A stretch of DNA of 64,000 nt from Lacimicrobium sp. SS2-24 (GTDB taxonomy: Bacteria; Pseudomonadota; Gammaproteobacteria; Enterobacterales; Alteromonadaceae): positions 62,001 to 126,000 of the forward strand of contig NZ_NIWW01000002.1 of assembly GCF_002201535.1 (NCBI RefSeq), read 5' to 3'. A program made the position numbers and the translations under genes. Shown in pieces: positions 45,284-53,923 of the stretch (position 1 is the stretch's first letter; each line of letters opens with the position of its first letter). The notes below the pieces were generated by a model, which saw nothing but the letters and a program-made list of their open reading frames with translations, was not told the DNA's origin and ran no database searches.

Positions 45284-46195
45284 ATGAAAAAAGTGATTCA
45301 GCTTATCGCTATTCTTTGCTGGTGCAGCGTTGCGGCTGCACACAATCACGACAAGGAGAAAGGCTTTGATATCAAGATCACTGACCTTGGGAGTCGCATT
45401 TTTGAACTAAGGACAGACCGTTCTGGCAACGTTGCCGTATTAATCGGCGAAGACGGCGTGTTCATGGTCGATACAAAGATGGAGCACTTAGTCGAGCTGA
45501 TTGATGATGCTCAGAAAAAACTATCTGATAACCGAGAGGTTAATTTAATCCTCAACACACACTTTCATCGGGACCATGTCAGAGGCAATGCCTACTTTAA
45601 GAGGCGCGGCGCGGTGATAATGGCTCATCCCAATGTTCGCCATTATCTTGAAAACCCCAAAGCACTTAAAATGCTGGGTCGTGATGCCCCATCGTTTACA
45701 CCCGAGTATTACCCCACAATCGATGTCACGGACGATACATCGATAAAAATGAATGGCCAAAGTATTGAGCTTTACCACACACCTAATGCGCATACAAATA
45801 GCGACCTCTTTGTTGTATTCAAAGAGGCCAATGTAATACATGGCGGCGACCTCGTTTTTAACAGACGCTTCCCGTTTATTGATATTGACAATGGCGGCAC
45901 GGTAGCAGGCTATATTGCGGGGATTAAAAAGATAATTGAAGTGGCTAATGCTGATACGAAAATTATCGCAGGGCATGGTCCGATAGCGACGATAGTTGAC
46001 TTAGAAGCAAGTATCAGAATGTTGAGTGAGACGCACAAAATTATTAAAGCGTTCATTGAAAAAGGCTTGCCTTTAGAGGCTATTAAGGCATTAAACCCGT
46101 TAAGCCGCTATGCGGAAAAATGGGGCTGGGCTTTTATTAGCGCCGAGAGAATGGTGACAACCCATTACTACGATATTACGGGAATGCTTGAGTAA
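45284..46195 (+). CDS. Secreted metallo-beta-lactamase-fold hydrolase
   Basis: 303 residues from ATG 45284, where a signal peptide starts (MKKVIQLIAILCWCSVAAA); upstream in-frame codons lack one. The zinc motif HFHRDH (H93, H95, D97, H98) and later ligands in TPNAHTNSDL, VIHGGDLVF and IIAGHGP fit the MBL fold. It resembles subclass B3 beta-lactamase relatives and exported quinoprotein-relay-type hydrolases, but true lactamase activity is not implied. It is periplasmic. Divergent from a LysR regulator, a set-up often used for inducible hydrolases. Confidence 0.87.
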   Translation: MKKVIQLIAILCWCSVAAAHNHDKEKGFDIKITDLGSRIFELRTDRSGNVAVLIGEDGVFMVDTKMEHLVELIDDAQKKLSDNREVNLILNTHFHRDHVRGNAYFKRRGAVIMAHPNVRHYLENPKALKMLGRDAPSFTPEYYPTIDVTDDTSIKMNGQSIELYHTPNAHTNSDLFVVFKEANVIHGGDLVFNRRFPFIDIDNGGTVAGYIAGIKKIIEVANADTKIIAGHGPIATIVDLEASIRMLSETHKIIKAFIEKGLPLEAIKALNPLSRYAEKWGWAFISAERMVTTHYYDITGMLE

Positions 46196-46270
46196 TAGTC
46201 TATGAAGGTGAACAACCTATCTGTATTCAATTTTTGTTTGTAATTTTTTTGAGGCGAGTGGGGGGGATCG

Positions 46271-47497
46271 GTGAGTTTAATACCAATATACATAGGTGCG
46301 GCGCTCACACTAGCGGCTGGTAACGGCTTTGCGACGCAAGAAATTATTTTCGCGCAAGATGGCAGGGCCGAGGATTATTTTGGTTACAGTGCGGCAATTG
46401 ATGGGAATACAGTACTCGTTGGTGCCTATAAAGCTGATGTTAAAGGTTTGGTGGATGCTGGGGCGGCCTATGTTTATGTATCAGGTGAGAACGGCTGGTA
46501 TCAACAAGCCAAGCTTGTGGCTGAACCCTCTTTCGCGCAAGACACGCTGGGCGGTAACGTCGCATTAAAAAATGATGTGGCTATGTTAGGCGCTATGAAT
46601 AGGGACGATAAGGGTGAAGACGCCGGCGCGGTGATCTCTTTCGAGCGTCAGTCGGGCAATTGGATGCAGAAGCAAATACTCACCGCACCAGATGCCAGGC
46701 CGGGTGATGCGTTTGGTCAGAGTATTTCGCTTACTGAAAAACACCTTGTCATTGGCGCTCCGCGAAACGACGCCTTGGGGATAGACTCAGGGGCCGCTTA
46801 TATATACAAACGAGAGAATGATGCATGGCACTACCAAACAAAAGTCACAGCAAGTGATGGTGCACAGGAAGACTTATTTGGCATCAGTGTTGCGATTGAC
46901 GGTAATACCATTCTTGTGGGCGCTGATTTGCATGATCAAAAAGCGGAAAACGCAGGAGCCGTTTACGTTTATGTTCTGGATGATAACCAGTGGAAACAAC
47001 AAGCTAAACTTATGGCGTCTGATGGTGGTCAAACCGATATCTTTGGTGTCAGGGTGGCTATTTCTGAAAATACCGCGTTAGTTTCGGCAAGACGGGATGA
47101 TATTGATGGTGTAGGTATCGATGCCGGTTCAGCCTATATTTTTGAGCGAAGAGGTCACGTTTGGACACAAAAGCTTAAATTGACTTCACCGGACGGTAAA
47201 GCAGACGACAGGTTTGGGCGGGGTGTAGCACTAAATAAAGACACCGCAATCATCAGTGCAATGAACCACGACTCAAACGGTGCTGATACCGGGGCGGTCT
47301 ATGTTTATCACAAAGGTGCTGATGGCTGGAACTACACATCAAAAATTACTGCAAAGGTCAGCTTGCCTAATGATCGATTTGGATGGAACGTGGGGTTGCA
47401 TGATGGAATGGCTGTGATATCTACACCAAACCACGATGGTACCGGTGTTGATTCCGGTGCTGTATTCATACAGGCGTTGAATACTCATACCAAATGA
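46271..47497 (+). CDS. Seven-repeat FG-GAP (beta-propeller) protein
   Basis: 408 residues from GTG 46271, preceded by a G-rich Shine-Dalgarno. The N-terminus (MSLIPIYIGAALTLAAGNGFA) is a likely signal peptide. Seven tandem units of about 52-55 residues follow, each with a D-x-[FL]-G-x-x-[VI]-x-[IL] start (DYFGYSAAI, DTLGGNVAL, DAFGQSISL, DLFGISVAI, DIFGVRVAI, DRFGRGVAL, DRFGWNVGL) and a GAxYVY strand near the end. Seven units suggest a complete, closed seven-bladed propeller with no other domain. It starts 75 bp after the MBL gene. Binding partner unknown. Confidence 0.88.
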   Translation: MSLIPIYIGAALTLAAGNGFATQEIIFAQDGRAEDYFGYSAAIDGNTVLVGAYKADVKGLVDAGAAYVYVSGENGWYQQAKLVAEPSFAQDTLGGNVALKNDVAMLGAMNRDDKGEDAGAVISFERQSGNWMQKQILTAPDARPGDAFGQSISLTEKHLVIGAPRNDALGIDSGAAYIYKRENDAWHYQTKVTASDGAQEDLFGISVAIDGNTILVGADLHDQKAENAGAVYVYVLDDNQWKQQAKLMASDGGQTDIFGVRVAISENTALVSARRDDIDGVGIDAGSAYIFERRGHVWTQKLKLTSPDGKADDRFGRGVALNKDTAIISAMNHDSNGADTGAVYVYHKGADGWNYTSKITAKVSLPNDRFGWNVGLHDGMAVISTPNHDGTGVDSGAVFIQALNTHTK

Positions 47498-47800
47498 AAG
47501 AGTGCGAACGGGTTTGAGCGTTCACTGTGATGAGACCGACTGCCCGTAATTGCCATTGCAGCTTCATGGCGCAAAATAGAAAGCTACAATTGGGGCTGCT
47601 ATAAACAACTAACAAGTAACTGTGGCCCTAAGACAATAATTTTGCGCCAGCTATAGCCTCGCAAGGCGGTGCCGGGCGATATTGAGTTCATCATGAAGCA
47701 TAAGTTCGACATTTTTTATTAATTGATAAAGATGCCTTGCTCTAAATTTACTGACGAGTAAGCCGGTTGAAAACGACCGCCGCATATTTCAGGACTGCAT
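47498..47800. other. Intergenic region with a nested inverted repeat
   Basis: 303 bp without a credible gene. TGGCGCAAAAT (47567-47577) and ATTTTGCGCCA (47639-47649) are perfect 11-bp inverted arms. Inside them TTGGGGC (47590-47596) can pair with GCCCTAA (47625-47631), giving a long nested stem. A further GCC-TCGCAA-GGC follows at 47656. It could be a structured RNA, a small mobile-element remnant, or a 3' end structure. It lacks the core sites of an integron attC. Confidence 0.5.
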
Positions 47801-48622
47801 ATGAATACTAAGCCCTTTATTTTTTTGCTTTTTTTACTCGTTCATTTGTCGGCATTTGCCAATGATCCGCGCATGCAATACATGCAAATTTTGCATGACC
47901 CACACTACTTCTCAGTGACAAGAGATTCTGATGGAAAAGAGTTCCATGTTTTTGTTTCTTTGCCTCATGGGTATTCCGAAGATACCAAGTATCCAGCAAT
48001 CTATCTGATTGATGGGGGGATTATGTTTCCAATGCTGGCGAGTTATAACAACTATCTATCAATATCGGAGGAGCTACCGCCAATGATTGTGGTTGGCATC
48101 AGTTATGGTGTTTCTTCTTTCGAGCAAGGAAATAGCCGCGGTCATGACTTCACCTTGCCTTCAACGGTGGCTGGTCACTACGGTGGTGCTGAAGCGTTTT
48201 CTAACTTATTGAAAAGAAAGGTGATAAATCAAATAGAAACAAGGTTCAGTGCCAATCCTGAAAAAAGAATATTGTTCGGACAGTCGTTGGGAGGCCAATT
48301 TGCTCTCTACATGGCAATGTATGGAGATCCAATCTTCTGGGCGCATATAGCGAGTAATCCAGCACTGCACAACAACGTTGAAGCGTTTTTAAACCCTGTC
48401 ACTGCGTCAACTAAACATAAACGCTGGCTATATGTTGCTCAAGGCAGCGACGATAGTGAAAGGTTTCGTGTAGCGGGAAATCAGTGGCGACTGCATTGGC
48501 AGAAAGCAGATACCGGTACATTACATAAAAACATTGTTGTATTACCCAATGAGACCCATTTGTCCGCGCCACCATCGGCTTTCAGAAACGGGTTGGCCTG
48601 GTTGTTTAATGCTGCAAATTAG
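47801..48622 (+). CDS. Secreted alpha/beta-hydrolase (esterase D/Fes/IroE-like)
   Basis: 273 residues with a signal peptide (MNTKPFIFLLFLLVHLSAFA). The hydrolase fold shows YPAIYLIDGG, the nucleophile elbow GQSLGG (S162) and a C-terminal histidine in PNETHLSAPP. It matches the esterase family containing siderophore esterases Fes/IroE and feruloyl-esterase-like proteins. It acts in the periplasm or outside. No siderophore genes are nearby, so the substrate is open. AT-rich like its upstream neighbours. Confidence 0.85.
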   Translation: MNTKPFIFLLFLLVHLSAFANDPRMQYMQILHDPHYFSVTRDSDGKEFHVFVSLPHGYSEDTKYPAIYLIDGGIMFPMLASYNNYLSISEELPPMIVVGISYGVSSFEQGNSRGHDFTLPSTVAGHYGGAEAFSNLLKRKVINQIETRFSANPEKRILFGQSLGGQFALYMAMYGDPIFWAHIASNPALHNNVEAFLNPVTASTKHKRWLYVAQGSDDSERFRVAGNQWRLHWQKADTGTLHKNIVVLPNETHLSAPPSAFRNGLAWLFNAAN

Positions 48623-48710
48623 CCGGTAAGAGCGCAATAAAAAAAGTTCAAATACTAATAGAACTCACAGTACAAAGCAGAAGGATAGGTTTTATTAACG
48701 TTTCACCCAC

Positions 48711-50048
48711 CTAGCCTTTGGGTAAAAAATCCGTCAACAGCAAGGCAATGCCCAGGAACGACATAAACCCGGCAATATCCGTGACGGTGGTCAGCACTAT
48801 TGAAGAGGACTGCGCCGGGTCCATGCCCAGACGTTTTAGTCCCATAGGTACCAGTGCACCGGCACTGCAGGCAATGACCAGAGAGCTGACCATCGCCAGT
48901 GCAATGACCAGGGCCAGTCCGGCCGATTGACTCCAGATATACACGCCAACGGCGCAGGTGATGGCAATGATGACGCCGTTGAGAAAGCCGGCACGCATTT
49001 CCTTAAACAACACTCTGGACCACTGACGGGTGGTGATTTCGCGTAGGGTGAGGCCTCGCATGGTCACCGCCAGGGCCTGCGCTCCGGCATTTCCTGATTG
49101 CCCTGCCGCTACTGGCAGTAAAATCGCCAATGCGGTTACCTCGGCAATCAGATTCTCAAACATGCCCACCACTGCGGCCGCAGCAAAGGCTGTCAGCAAG
49201 TTGATTTGCAGCCACGGCAGGCGGCGGGTCACGGCAAACCAGCTGCTGGAGAGGGCTTTTTCTTCCTTGCTCACCCCGACCATGGTTTGCATGTCGGTGG
49301 CCAGGTCTTCTTTGGTTGACTGATAGACATCGGAATAGCCGATTTGGCCAATCAGCAGGCCCTGGCTGTCCAGCACCGGAATGGATTTGCTGCGGTGGCC
49401 CTCAAAGGTTTCGGTCACGGTGTCTTTATGGTCCAGCGCGTCGAGTGTCACTTTCACCGGTGACGCAATACTGGTCAACGGGGTTGCCGGCGCACAGCTG
49501 ACCAGATCGGTAATATGGATCTGTCCGGTCAGTTGCTGATTGATATCGACAAGATACAGCGTGTCGGGACTGCTTCCCTTGCATCGGCGCAAGCGGCTTA
49601 GCGCATCCGCCACGGTGGTGTCATCCGAGAAGGCCTGAATATTGGTGGTCATCATCCTGGCGGCGGAGTCCTCAGGATAGGTCAGTAAAGAGCGGTATTC
49701 GTTAACCAGTGCGCTGTGTTTGTCTTCCAGCAAGGTGAACAGCGTCCTTTGTCGCTCTATGTTAAGGCGGCTGAGCAGGCTGATAGCCAGATGGCTCTCC
49801 AGAAATCCAATCAGGCGCGCCGCCAGATCGTCACTGAAGTGGCCGAGAATGGCGTCTGAACAGCCAGGGGGGAGATATTTCCACACCCCTGCCAGCAGGT
49901 GCACCGGTTGCTGCTGTAGCAACTGACTGGCCTGCTTTGCCGGCATTTGTTCAAGATAGCGGGCACTTCTGGCAGGGTATTTAGCCAGAAAGACCTGATT
50001 CAGGTGGGAGGCCGTATCATCAAGCTGATCCATGTGGTGCATCGTCAC
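48711..50048 (-). CDS. mgtE: MgtE-family magnesium channel/transporter
   Basis: 445 residues. The N-terminal superhelical MgtE_N domain (about 20-130) and two CBS motifs (about 135-255) gate a C-terminal pore of five helices (about 275-440) with the signature LPVAAGQSGNAGAQALAVTMRGL and a PAQSSSIVLTTVTD segment with the conserved pore-region acid. MgtE is a dimeric Mg2+ channel that closes when the CBS/N domains bind Mg2+. It is the last gene of a three-gene unit with a stand-alone MgtE_N/CBS protein and an MscS-like channel. Confidence 0.93.
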   Translation of the reverse strand: MTMHHMDQLDDTASHLNQVFLAKYPARSARYLEQMPAKQASQLLQQQPVHLLAGVWKYLPPGCSDAILGHFSDDLAARLIGFLESHLAISLLSRLNIERQRTLFTLLEDKHSALVNEYRSLLTYPEDSAARMMTTNIQAFSDDTTVADALSRLRRCKGSSPDTLYLVDINQQLTGQIHITDLVSCAPATPLTSIASPVKVTLDALDHKDTVTETFEGHRSKSIPVLDSQGLLIGQIGYSDVYQSTKEDLATDMQTMVGVSKEEKALSSSWFAVTRRLPWLQINLLTAFAAAAVVGMFENLIAEVTALAILLPVAAGQSGNAGAQALAVTMRGLTLREITTRQWSRVLFKEMRAGFLNGVIIAITCAVGVYIWSQSAGLALVIALAMVSSLVIACSAGALVPMGLKRLGMDPAQSSSIVLTTVTDIAGFMSFLGIALLLTDFLPKG

Positions 50049-50060
50049 GTCTCCTCACCC

Positions 50061-50867
50061 TCAATGTTGAGGGCTGAATAATTCCAACAAGCGGCCCACT
50101 GAGGCCGCATAAGCATTTAATACCTCGTAGGGCAGTGCCAGCTGTTTTCGCGCACTCTGGCGATTCAGCACATAGCGCAGACGGTGGTGATGAATAATCC
50201 CAATCAGCTCATTGTTGAGGTTCACCACCGGCAGGGTGTCAGTCTGTTGCCAGATGCTCATATCTATGGCCGCCTGTAATTCAGTAAAGCCACTCAGTCC
50301 GCTGGTGTGGTGTTCCACTAACCGGGAAACCGGGGTGGATTCAGAGGCATGCAGCAGTTTATACACGCTGACCGGTCCGATAAGTTGCCGATTCTGATTC
50401 ACCACAAAGCTGTGCTGTAAATCAGAGCGGGTAGATTTTCGGATCCTGAGTAAGGCTTCTTTTGCCTGCATGGTATCGGTGAGCATCAGAATGTCGGTTT
50501 CTATCCAGGCGCCGACGGTGTAATCGGGATAACTGAGTAATCGCTGGCAGGCGGCCTGTTTGCGCGGAGACATCAGTGTCAGGCAGTGTGACCGCGGTGC
50601 TTCGTCCATCAATCGGAATATTGTGGCAATATCGGCACTATTTAACTCAGAAAACAGTCTGGCTGCCTGCTCATCTGTCATCAGCGTGAGTACCCGTGAC
50701 GCCTGATCGGGCATCATCGTCGCCAGAGTTGCCGCCGCGACAGACGGTGTGGCCTGCTGTAGCAGTTCAGCCACCTGTTGCGGCGGCTCCCGTTCAAGCT
50801 GGCGGGCGGCCGCTTCGGGTTGCTCTTTGAGAAAATAGAGCGCCATACTCAGATGCGGTGTGGTCAT
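50061..50867 (-). CDS. Soluble MgtE_N/CBS-domain protein without pore
   Basis: 268 residues from ATG 50867, chosen for AAGGGAAA upstream; a longer frame overlaps the preceding gene. The N-terminal half is alpha-helical and repeats the MgtE_N pattern (AELLQQATPSVAAATLATMMPDQAS), then come two CBS motifs (QHSFVVNQNRQLIGPVSVYKLL and DTLPVVNLNNELIGIIHHHRL). There is no membrane segment. It looks like a regulatory half of MgtE and sits 12 bp before mgtE, so it may form mixed complexes or regulate the channel (inference). It is not a truncated gene: it is intact and in frame. Confidence 0.8.
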   Translation of the reverse strand: MTTPHLSMALYFLKEQPEAAARQLEREPPQQVAELLQQATPSVAAATLATMMPDQASRVLTLMTDEQAARLFSELNSADIATIFRLMDEAPRSHCLTLMSPRKQAACQRLLSYPDYTVGAWIETDILMLTDTMQAKEALLRIRKSTRSDLQHSFVVNQNRQLIGPVSVYKLLHASESTPVSRLVEHHTSGLSGFTELQAAIDMSIWQQTDTLPVVNLNNELIGIIHHHRLRYVLNRQSARKQLALPYEVLNAYAASVGRLLELFSPQH

Positions 50868-50878
50868 AGCGTTTCCCT

Positions 50879-51748
50879 TTAAGACTGCGCGGCCGATGAC
50901 GGTTCGGGTTGCCGCCGTTTGAGCACACAACTGCTGCGGTTCATCCATTGTTTACCGGGGATCAGGGTTCTGCCCTGCTCTGTCTCCAGGATCAGCATAT
51001 TGTCGGTAATTTCAAGCAGAACACCTTGTGTATCACCAATCTGAATATAGTCCTGTAACTTGCAGTGCTTTCTGGCCTGTCGGGTACCCACAAGATTCGC
51101 CACCAGGCTCTGGCTGCCCAGTGCAAATGCCAGAGCCAGACCGGCGCTGAATACCGCAATCACCACGACTACAAGGTTGGTAATGAACTGGATGTTGATG
51201 CCCAGCTGTTCAACACCAATCACCAGTGCAGTGAAGATTACGGCGTACTTGACCATGGCCGCCAGCCACATCACTTTGGGCAGCTTTGCGGACTCTGCGG
51301 TGGCCTTGGTCATACTGCTGAGCAGGTTACCTAAAACCACGCCACCGATCATGATCAGCAAGCCAGCCAGCAGGCGGGGCAGGTAGGTCAGGAACTGACC
51401 AAGCCAGTTGGCGAAAAATGCCAGCCCCAGGGTGGAGGTGGCGGCAGCCAGAAAGAACAGCATCACAATCCAGAATACGATCCTACCGGCAATACGGCCA
51501 TGAGCAGGCTTGATATACAGCGCCTTGGAACGCATGGAAAGGGGTTTGAGCGCCCCGAGAAGACGGTTGATAAGGTTAATGACCGAACGGGTAAGTCGGG
51601 ACAGCAGCCAGGCCACCAACCATCCTGCCAGCACCAGTAACAGAGCCCCGAGTAGTTGTGGCAGATAGGCCCAGAGCTGTTCGCTCAGGCCGCTGTAAAG
51701 CTGGGTCAGGGCGGTTTGCCAGTTACCTGAAGGTGATTCAGATGTCAT
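50879..51748 (-). CDS. MscS-like membrane protein (TM_helix repeat family)
   Basis: 289 residues from ATG 51748, with GAGGAAC 8 nt before it; an upstream GTG lacks a ribosome-binding site. Four or five hydrophobic helices, with LPQLLGALLLVLAGWLVAWLLSRL and LLAGLLIMIGGVVLGNLLSSM as tandem TM_helix motifs, then ALAFALGSQSLVANLVG, similar to the pore helix of MscS, and a short beta-domain (DYIQIGDTQGVLLEITDNMLILET). It is a likely mechanosensitive or ion channel. First gene of the MscS/CBS/MgtE unit; it precedes the CBS gene by 11 bp. Confidence 0.85.
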   Translation of the reverse strand: MTSESPSGNWQTALTQLYSGLSEQLWAYLPQLLGALLLVLAGWLVAWLLSRLTRSVINLINRLLGALKPLSMRSKALYIKPAHGRIAGRIVFWIVMLFFLAAATSTLGLAFFANWLGQFLTYLPRLLAGLLIMIGGVVLGNLLSSMTKATAESAKLPKVMWLAAMVKYAVIFTALVIGVEQLGINIQFITNLVVVVIAVFSAGLALAFALGSQSLVANLVGTRQARKHCKLQDYIQIGDTQGVLLEITDNMLILETEQGRTLIPGKQWMNRSSCVLKRRQPEPSSAAQS

Positions 51749-51977
51749 GCTGCGTTCCTCTGCAATGTTCACAATTTATTGATGTTGAGCAATACAATGA
51801 GGATAGCGCGTTCATCGGCTGAGCGCTGCTTTTGCGTTATTCGGTGTAAAAACGCCCGTATTGAGCAGGGGCATTTACAATTGGCAACAAGCGAAAACAA
51901 TTCACAACAAACTGATGAAGAACCGTCGCCGCGCAGCCCTTATGCTGTCTGCATTGGAAAACTATGGAGTATCTACG

Positions 51978-52769
51978 GTGACAGGTTACGTAAAAAACAC
52001 GCTTTTTTTGGTTTTGTTTGCCCTTAGCATCAGCGTTCTGCCCGCCAGAGCGACAGTCGTTGAGGTGCAGACGGTATTGGGAAATTTCCAGGTCAATCTG
52101 TTCGACAGCCACACGCCAAAAACGGTCGAAAACTTCCTCGGGTATGTCAATTCTGGTGCTTACTACAACAATGTGGTTCATCGCAGTGCACCGGATTTTG
52201 TGATTCAGGCTGGGGGGTTTACCTACAATGATGATTTTCCGCTGGATCCGGTGTCAAAAGGGCAGCCGGTCATCAATGAACCTGAGTTATCTAATGTCAG
52301 AGGCACCCTTGCCATGGCAAAAACCGCTGGTAATCCCGACAGCGCCACCTCGGAGTGGTTTATCAATCTGGCCGATAACAGTGCGAATCTGGATATTCAG
52401 AACGGCGGTTTCACGGTGTTTGGTCAGGTGTTAGGAGACGGCATGGACATTGTTGACGCCATTGCCCAGTTGCAAACGTACAATGCCGGTGGCGCTTTTA
52501 CTGAGATCCCGTTGCGCGATTATGCCGGTGCACAGGAGACCATCAGTGAAGAAAATCTGGTGTTGATAACGGATGTGGTGGTGATTGACGCCAATACCGA
52601 TACCCATCCTGAGTTACAGCCCGTCGTTAACACCCTCATTGATACGGTGGCGGACAACAATGATGCAGATTCAGGTGGAAGCATAGGTAATGCGCTCTGG
52701 TGGTTATTGGCGCTGACTATTCTGAGAGTATCGCCAGTGGCGCTTCGTTATCACCGTACAAGGGCATAA
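51978..52769 (+). CDS. Exported cyclophilin-type peptidyl-prolyl isomerase with GlyGly-CTERM-like tail
   Basis: 263 residues from GTG 51978, chosen because GGAG lies 8 nt upstream and a signal peptide then begins (MTGYVKNTLFLVLFALSISVLPARA). The cyclophilin core has VVEVQTVLGNFQVNLF, KTVENFLGYVNSGAYYNNVVHR and SEWFINLADN. The C-terminus has SGGSIGNALWWLLALTILR then basic residues, matching the GlyGly-CTERM pattern handled by rhombosortase. It would be exported, processed and possibly surface-displayed by type II secretion. The last 53 bp overlap the convergent solute-binding gene. Confidence 0.87.
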   Translation: MTGYVKNTLFLVLFALSISVLPARATVVEVQTVLGNFQVNLFDSHTPKTVENFLGYVNSGAYYNNVVHRSAPDFVIQAGGFTYNDDFPLDPVSKGQPVINEPELSNVRGTLAMAKTAGNPDSATSEWFINLADNSANLDIQNGGFTVFGQVLGDGMDIVDAIAQLQTYNAGGAFTEIPLRDYAGAQETISEENLVLITDVVVIDANTDTHPELQPVVNTLIDTVADNNDADSGGSIGNALWWLLALTILRVSPVALRYHRTRA

Positions 52770-53625
52770 GCACGTTTTCTTCGTATTGCTGCCAGAAATC
52801 ACTGTTTTGTGTGGCAAACCAGAAACCGAGACTGTTCAGGTAATCTTGTGACTGCAGCACCTGAGGCAACACCTTGTCGATATCATTAACGGTACCCTGT
52901 CCCCACGGGGTATTGCTGCACCCTATGGCCCCGATAATGGGGCTTTGACTGTTTTGCTGGATTGGTAGATAAACCAATGAAGAGTCTTCAGTCAGCTCGA
53001 AATAACGTCCGATGACCGGATAATCCAGGGTGTAATCGAGCCTTCCTAAGGCCACCATATTCAGCGCCAGCGTCGACTTCCCGGACATGACTCTGTGATT
53101 GTTTTGTTCCTGACTGTATTGGTCCAGCAACGGCTGCAGCGCATCTCCGTAGGCCCTGCCCAGAGGGCGTCCGAATTGCAGGGTTTTATCCTGGAGTAAG
53201 GCGGCAAAATCTGCAGGCTCGCCATAACGCTGGCGGATAATTTTCGCCGACTCCGGGCTGGCGATAAGCTGATGAGGCTTATAATACAGGGTCGCTCTGG
53301 AGTACCGGGTTGTCGCCGTGTGTTCACGTTTTATCATACAGGGAAAGCAGACGGGTGCCTGTTCTTCTCTGAGTCGTGCAATGCGAGCCGGGGGGATGGT
53401 GAGCACATCATGATCGACATCGGGCATGGCCCGAATCATTTCATTGACTAAGACATCGCAGAAACCTTGGCCTTTGAGCTCGCCATCGAGAATATGAAAA
53501 GGAGGACCGTCATTGACCGCCCAGGTGATTTTTTGTGCATCTTCAGAAATGAGCGGTTCTGCATGAACCCAACAACTCATCTGCAAGAAGATGAAAAGCC
53601 AACACACCCTGATGCTACTTTCCAT
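52717..53625 (-). CDS. Periplasmic solute-binding-like protein (SBP_bac_3/TIGR02285-like)
   Basis: 302 residues from ATG 53625, supported by GGGAG 5-6 nt upstream; a TTG further upstream is less likely. A signal peptide (MESSIRVCWLFIFLQMSCWVHA) leads to a two-lobed solute-binding fold: ITWAVNDGPPFHILDGELKG, CFPCMIKREH and a distal ALGRLDYTLDYP segment. It resembles the TIGR02285 group of orphan binding proteins, with the pattern ITW...D.PP..I..G..KG. No ABC permease or ATPase is adjacent, so a transport role is not shown. Its 3' end lies antisense to the sorting tail of the cyclophilin gene. Confidence 0.8.
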   Translation of the reverse strand: MESSIRVCWLFIFLQMSCWVHAEPLISEDAQKITWAVNDGPPFHILDGELKGQGFCDVLVNEMIRAMPDVDHDVLTIPPARIARLREEQAPVCFPCMIKREHTATTRYSRATLYYKPHQLIASPESAKIIRQRYGEPADFAALLQDKTLQFGRPLGRAYGDALQPLLDQYSQEQNNHRVMSGKSTLALNMVALGRLDYTLDYPVIGRYFELTEDSSLVYLPIQQNSQSPIIGAIGCSNTPWGQGTVNDIDKVLPQVLQSQDYLNSLGFWFATQNSDFWQQYEENVLMPLYGDNEAPLAILSE

Positions 53626-53923
53626 ATGCACTCCCAAGTCCAGGTGATCGCAGTTCCTTCGGTAAAAGCACCCTTAGGCTCACCGTACCGATGCTTCGTT
53701 GAGTATAACCTAATCTGTGTATTCAGCCGGTTAATCGACGTTAGTTTTAAGTACGGTCTGCCTCATTTTTCGGACCACTTGTCGCGGTAGCCATCTCCTT
53801 TTCTGGTTTAGCGCCCCTGCAAAGCAATGGAAAAGGGAACTTTCTTGTCTGCCAGATATCTATGCCATTACTTTCAATGGACTGTGCCCCTTTTTGTCTG
53901 TGCCATCATCGTCTAACCGTCGC

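Noticed and set aside
47560-47670. Possible integron attC site or cassette recombination site.
   Set aside because: The arms lack the conserved RYYYAAC and GTTRRRY core sites and there is no integrase or cassette array; kept only as a structured repeat.
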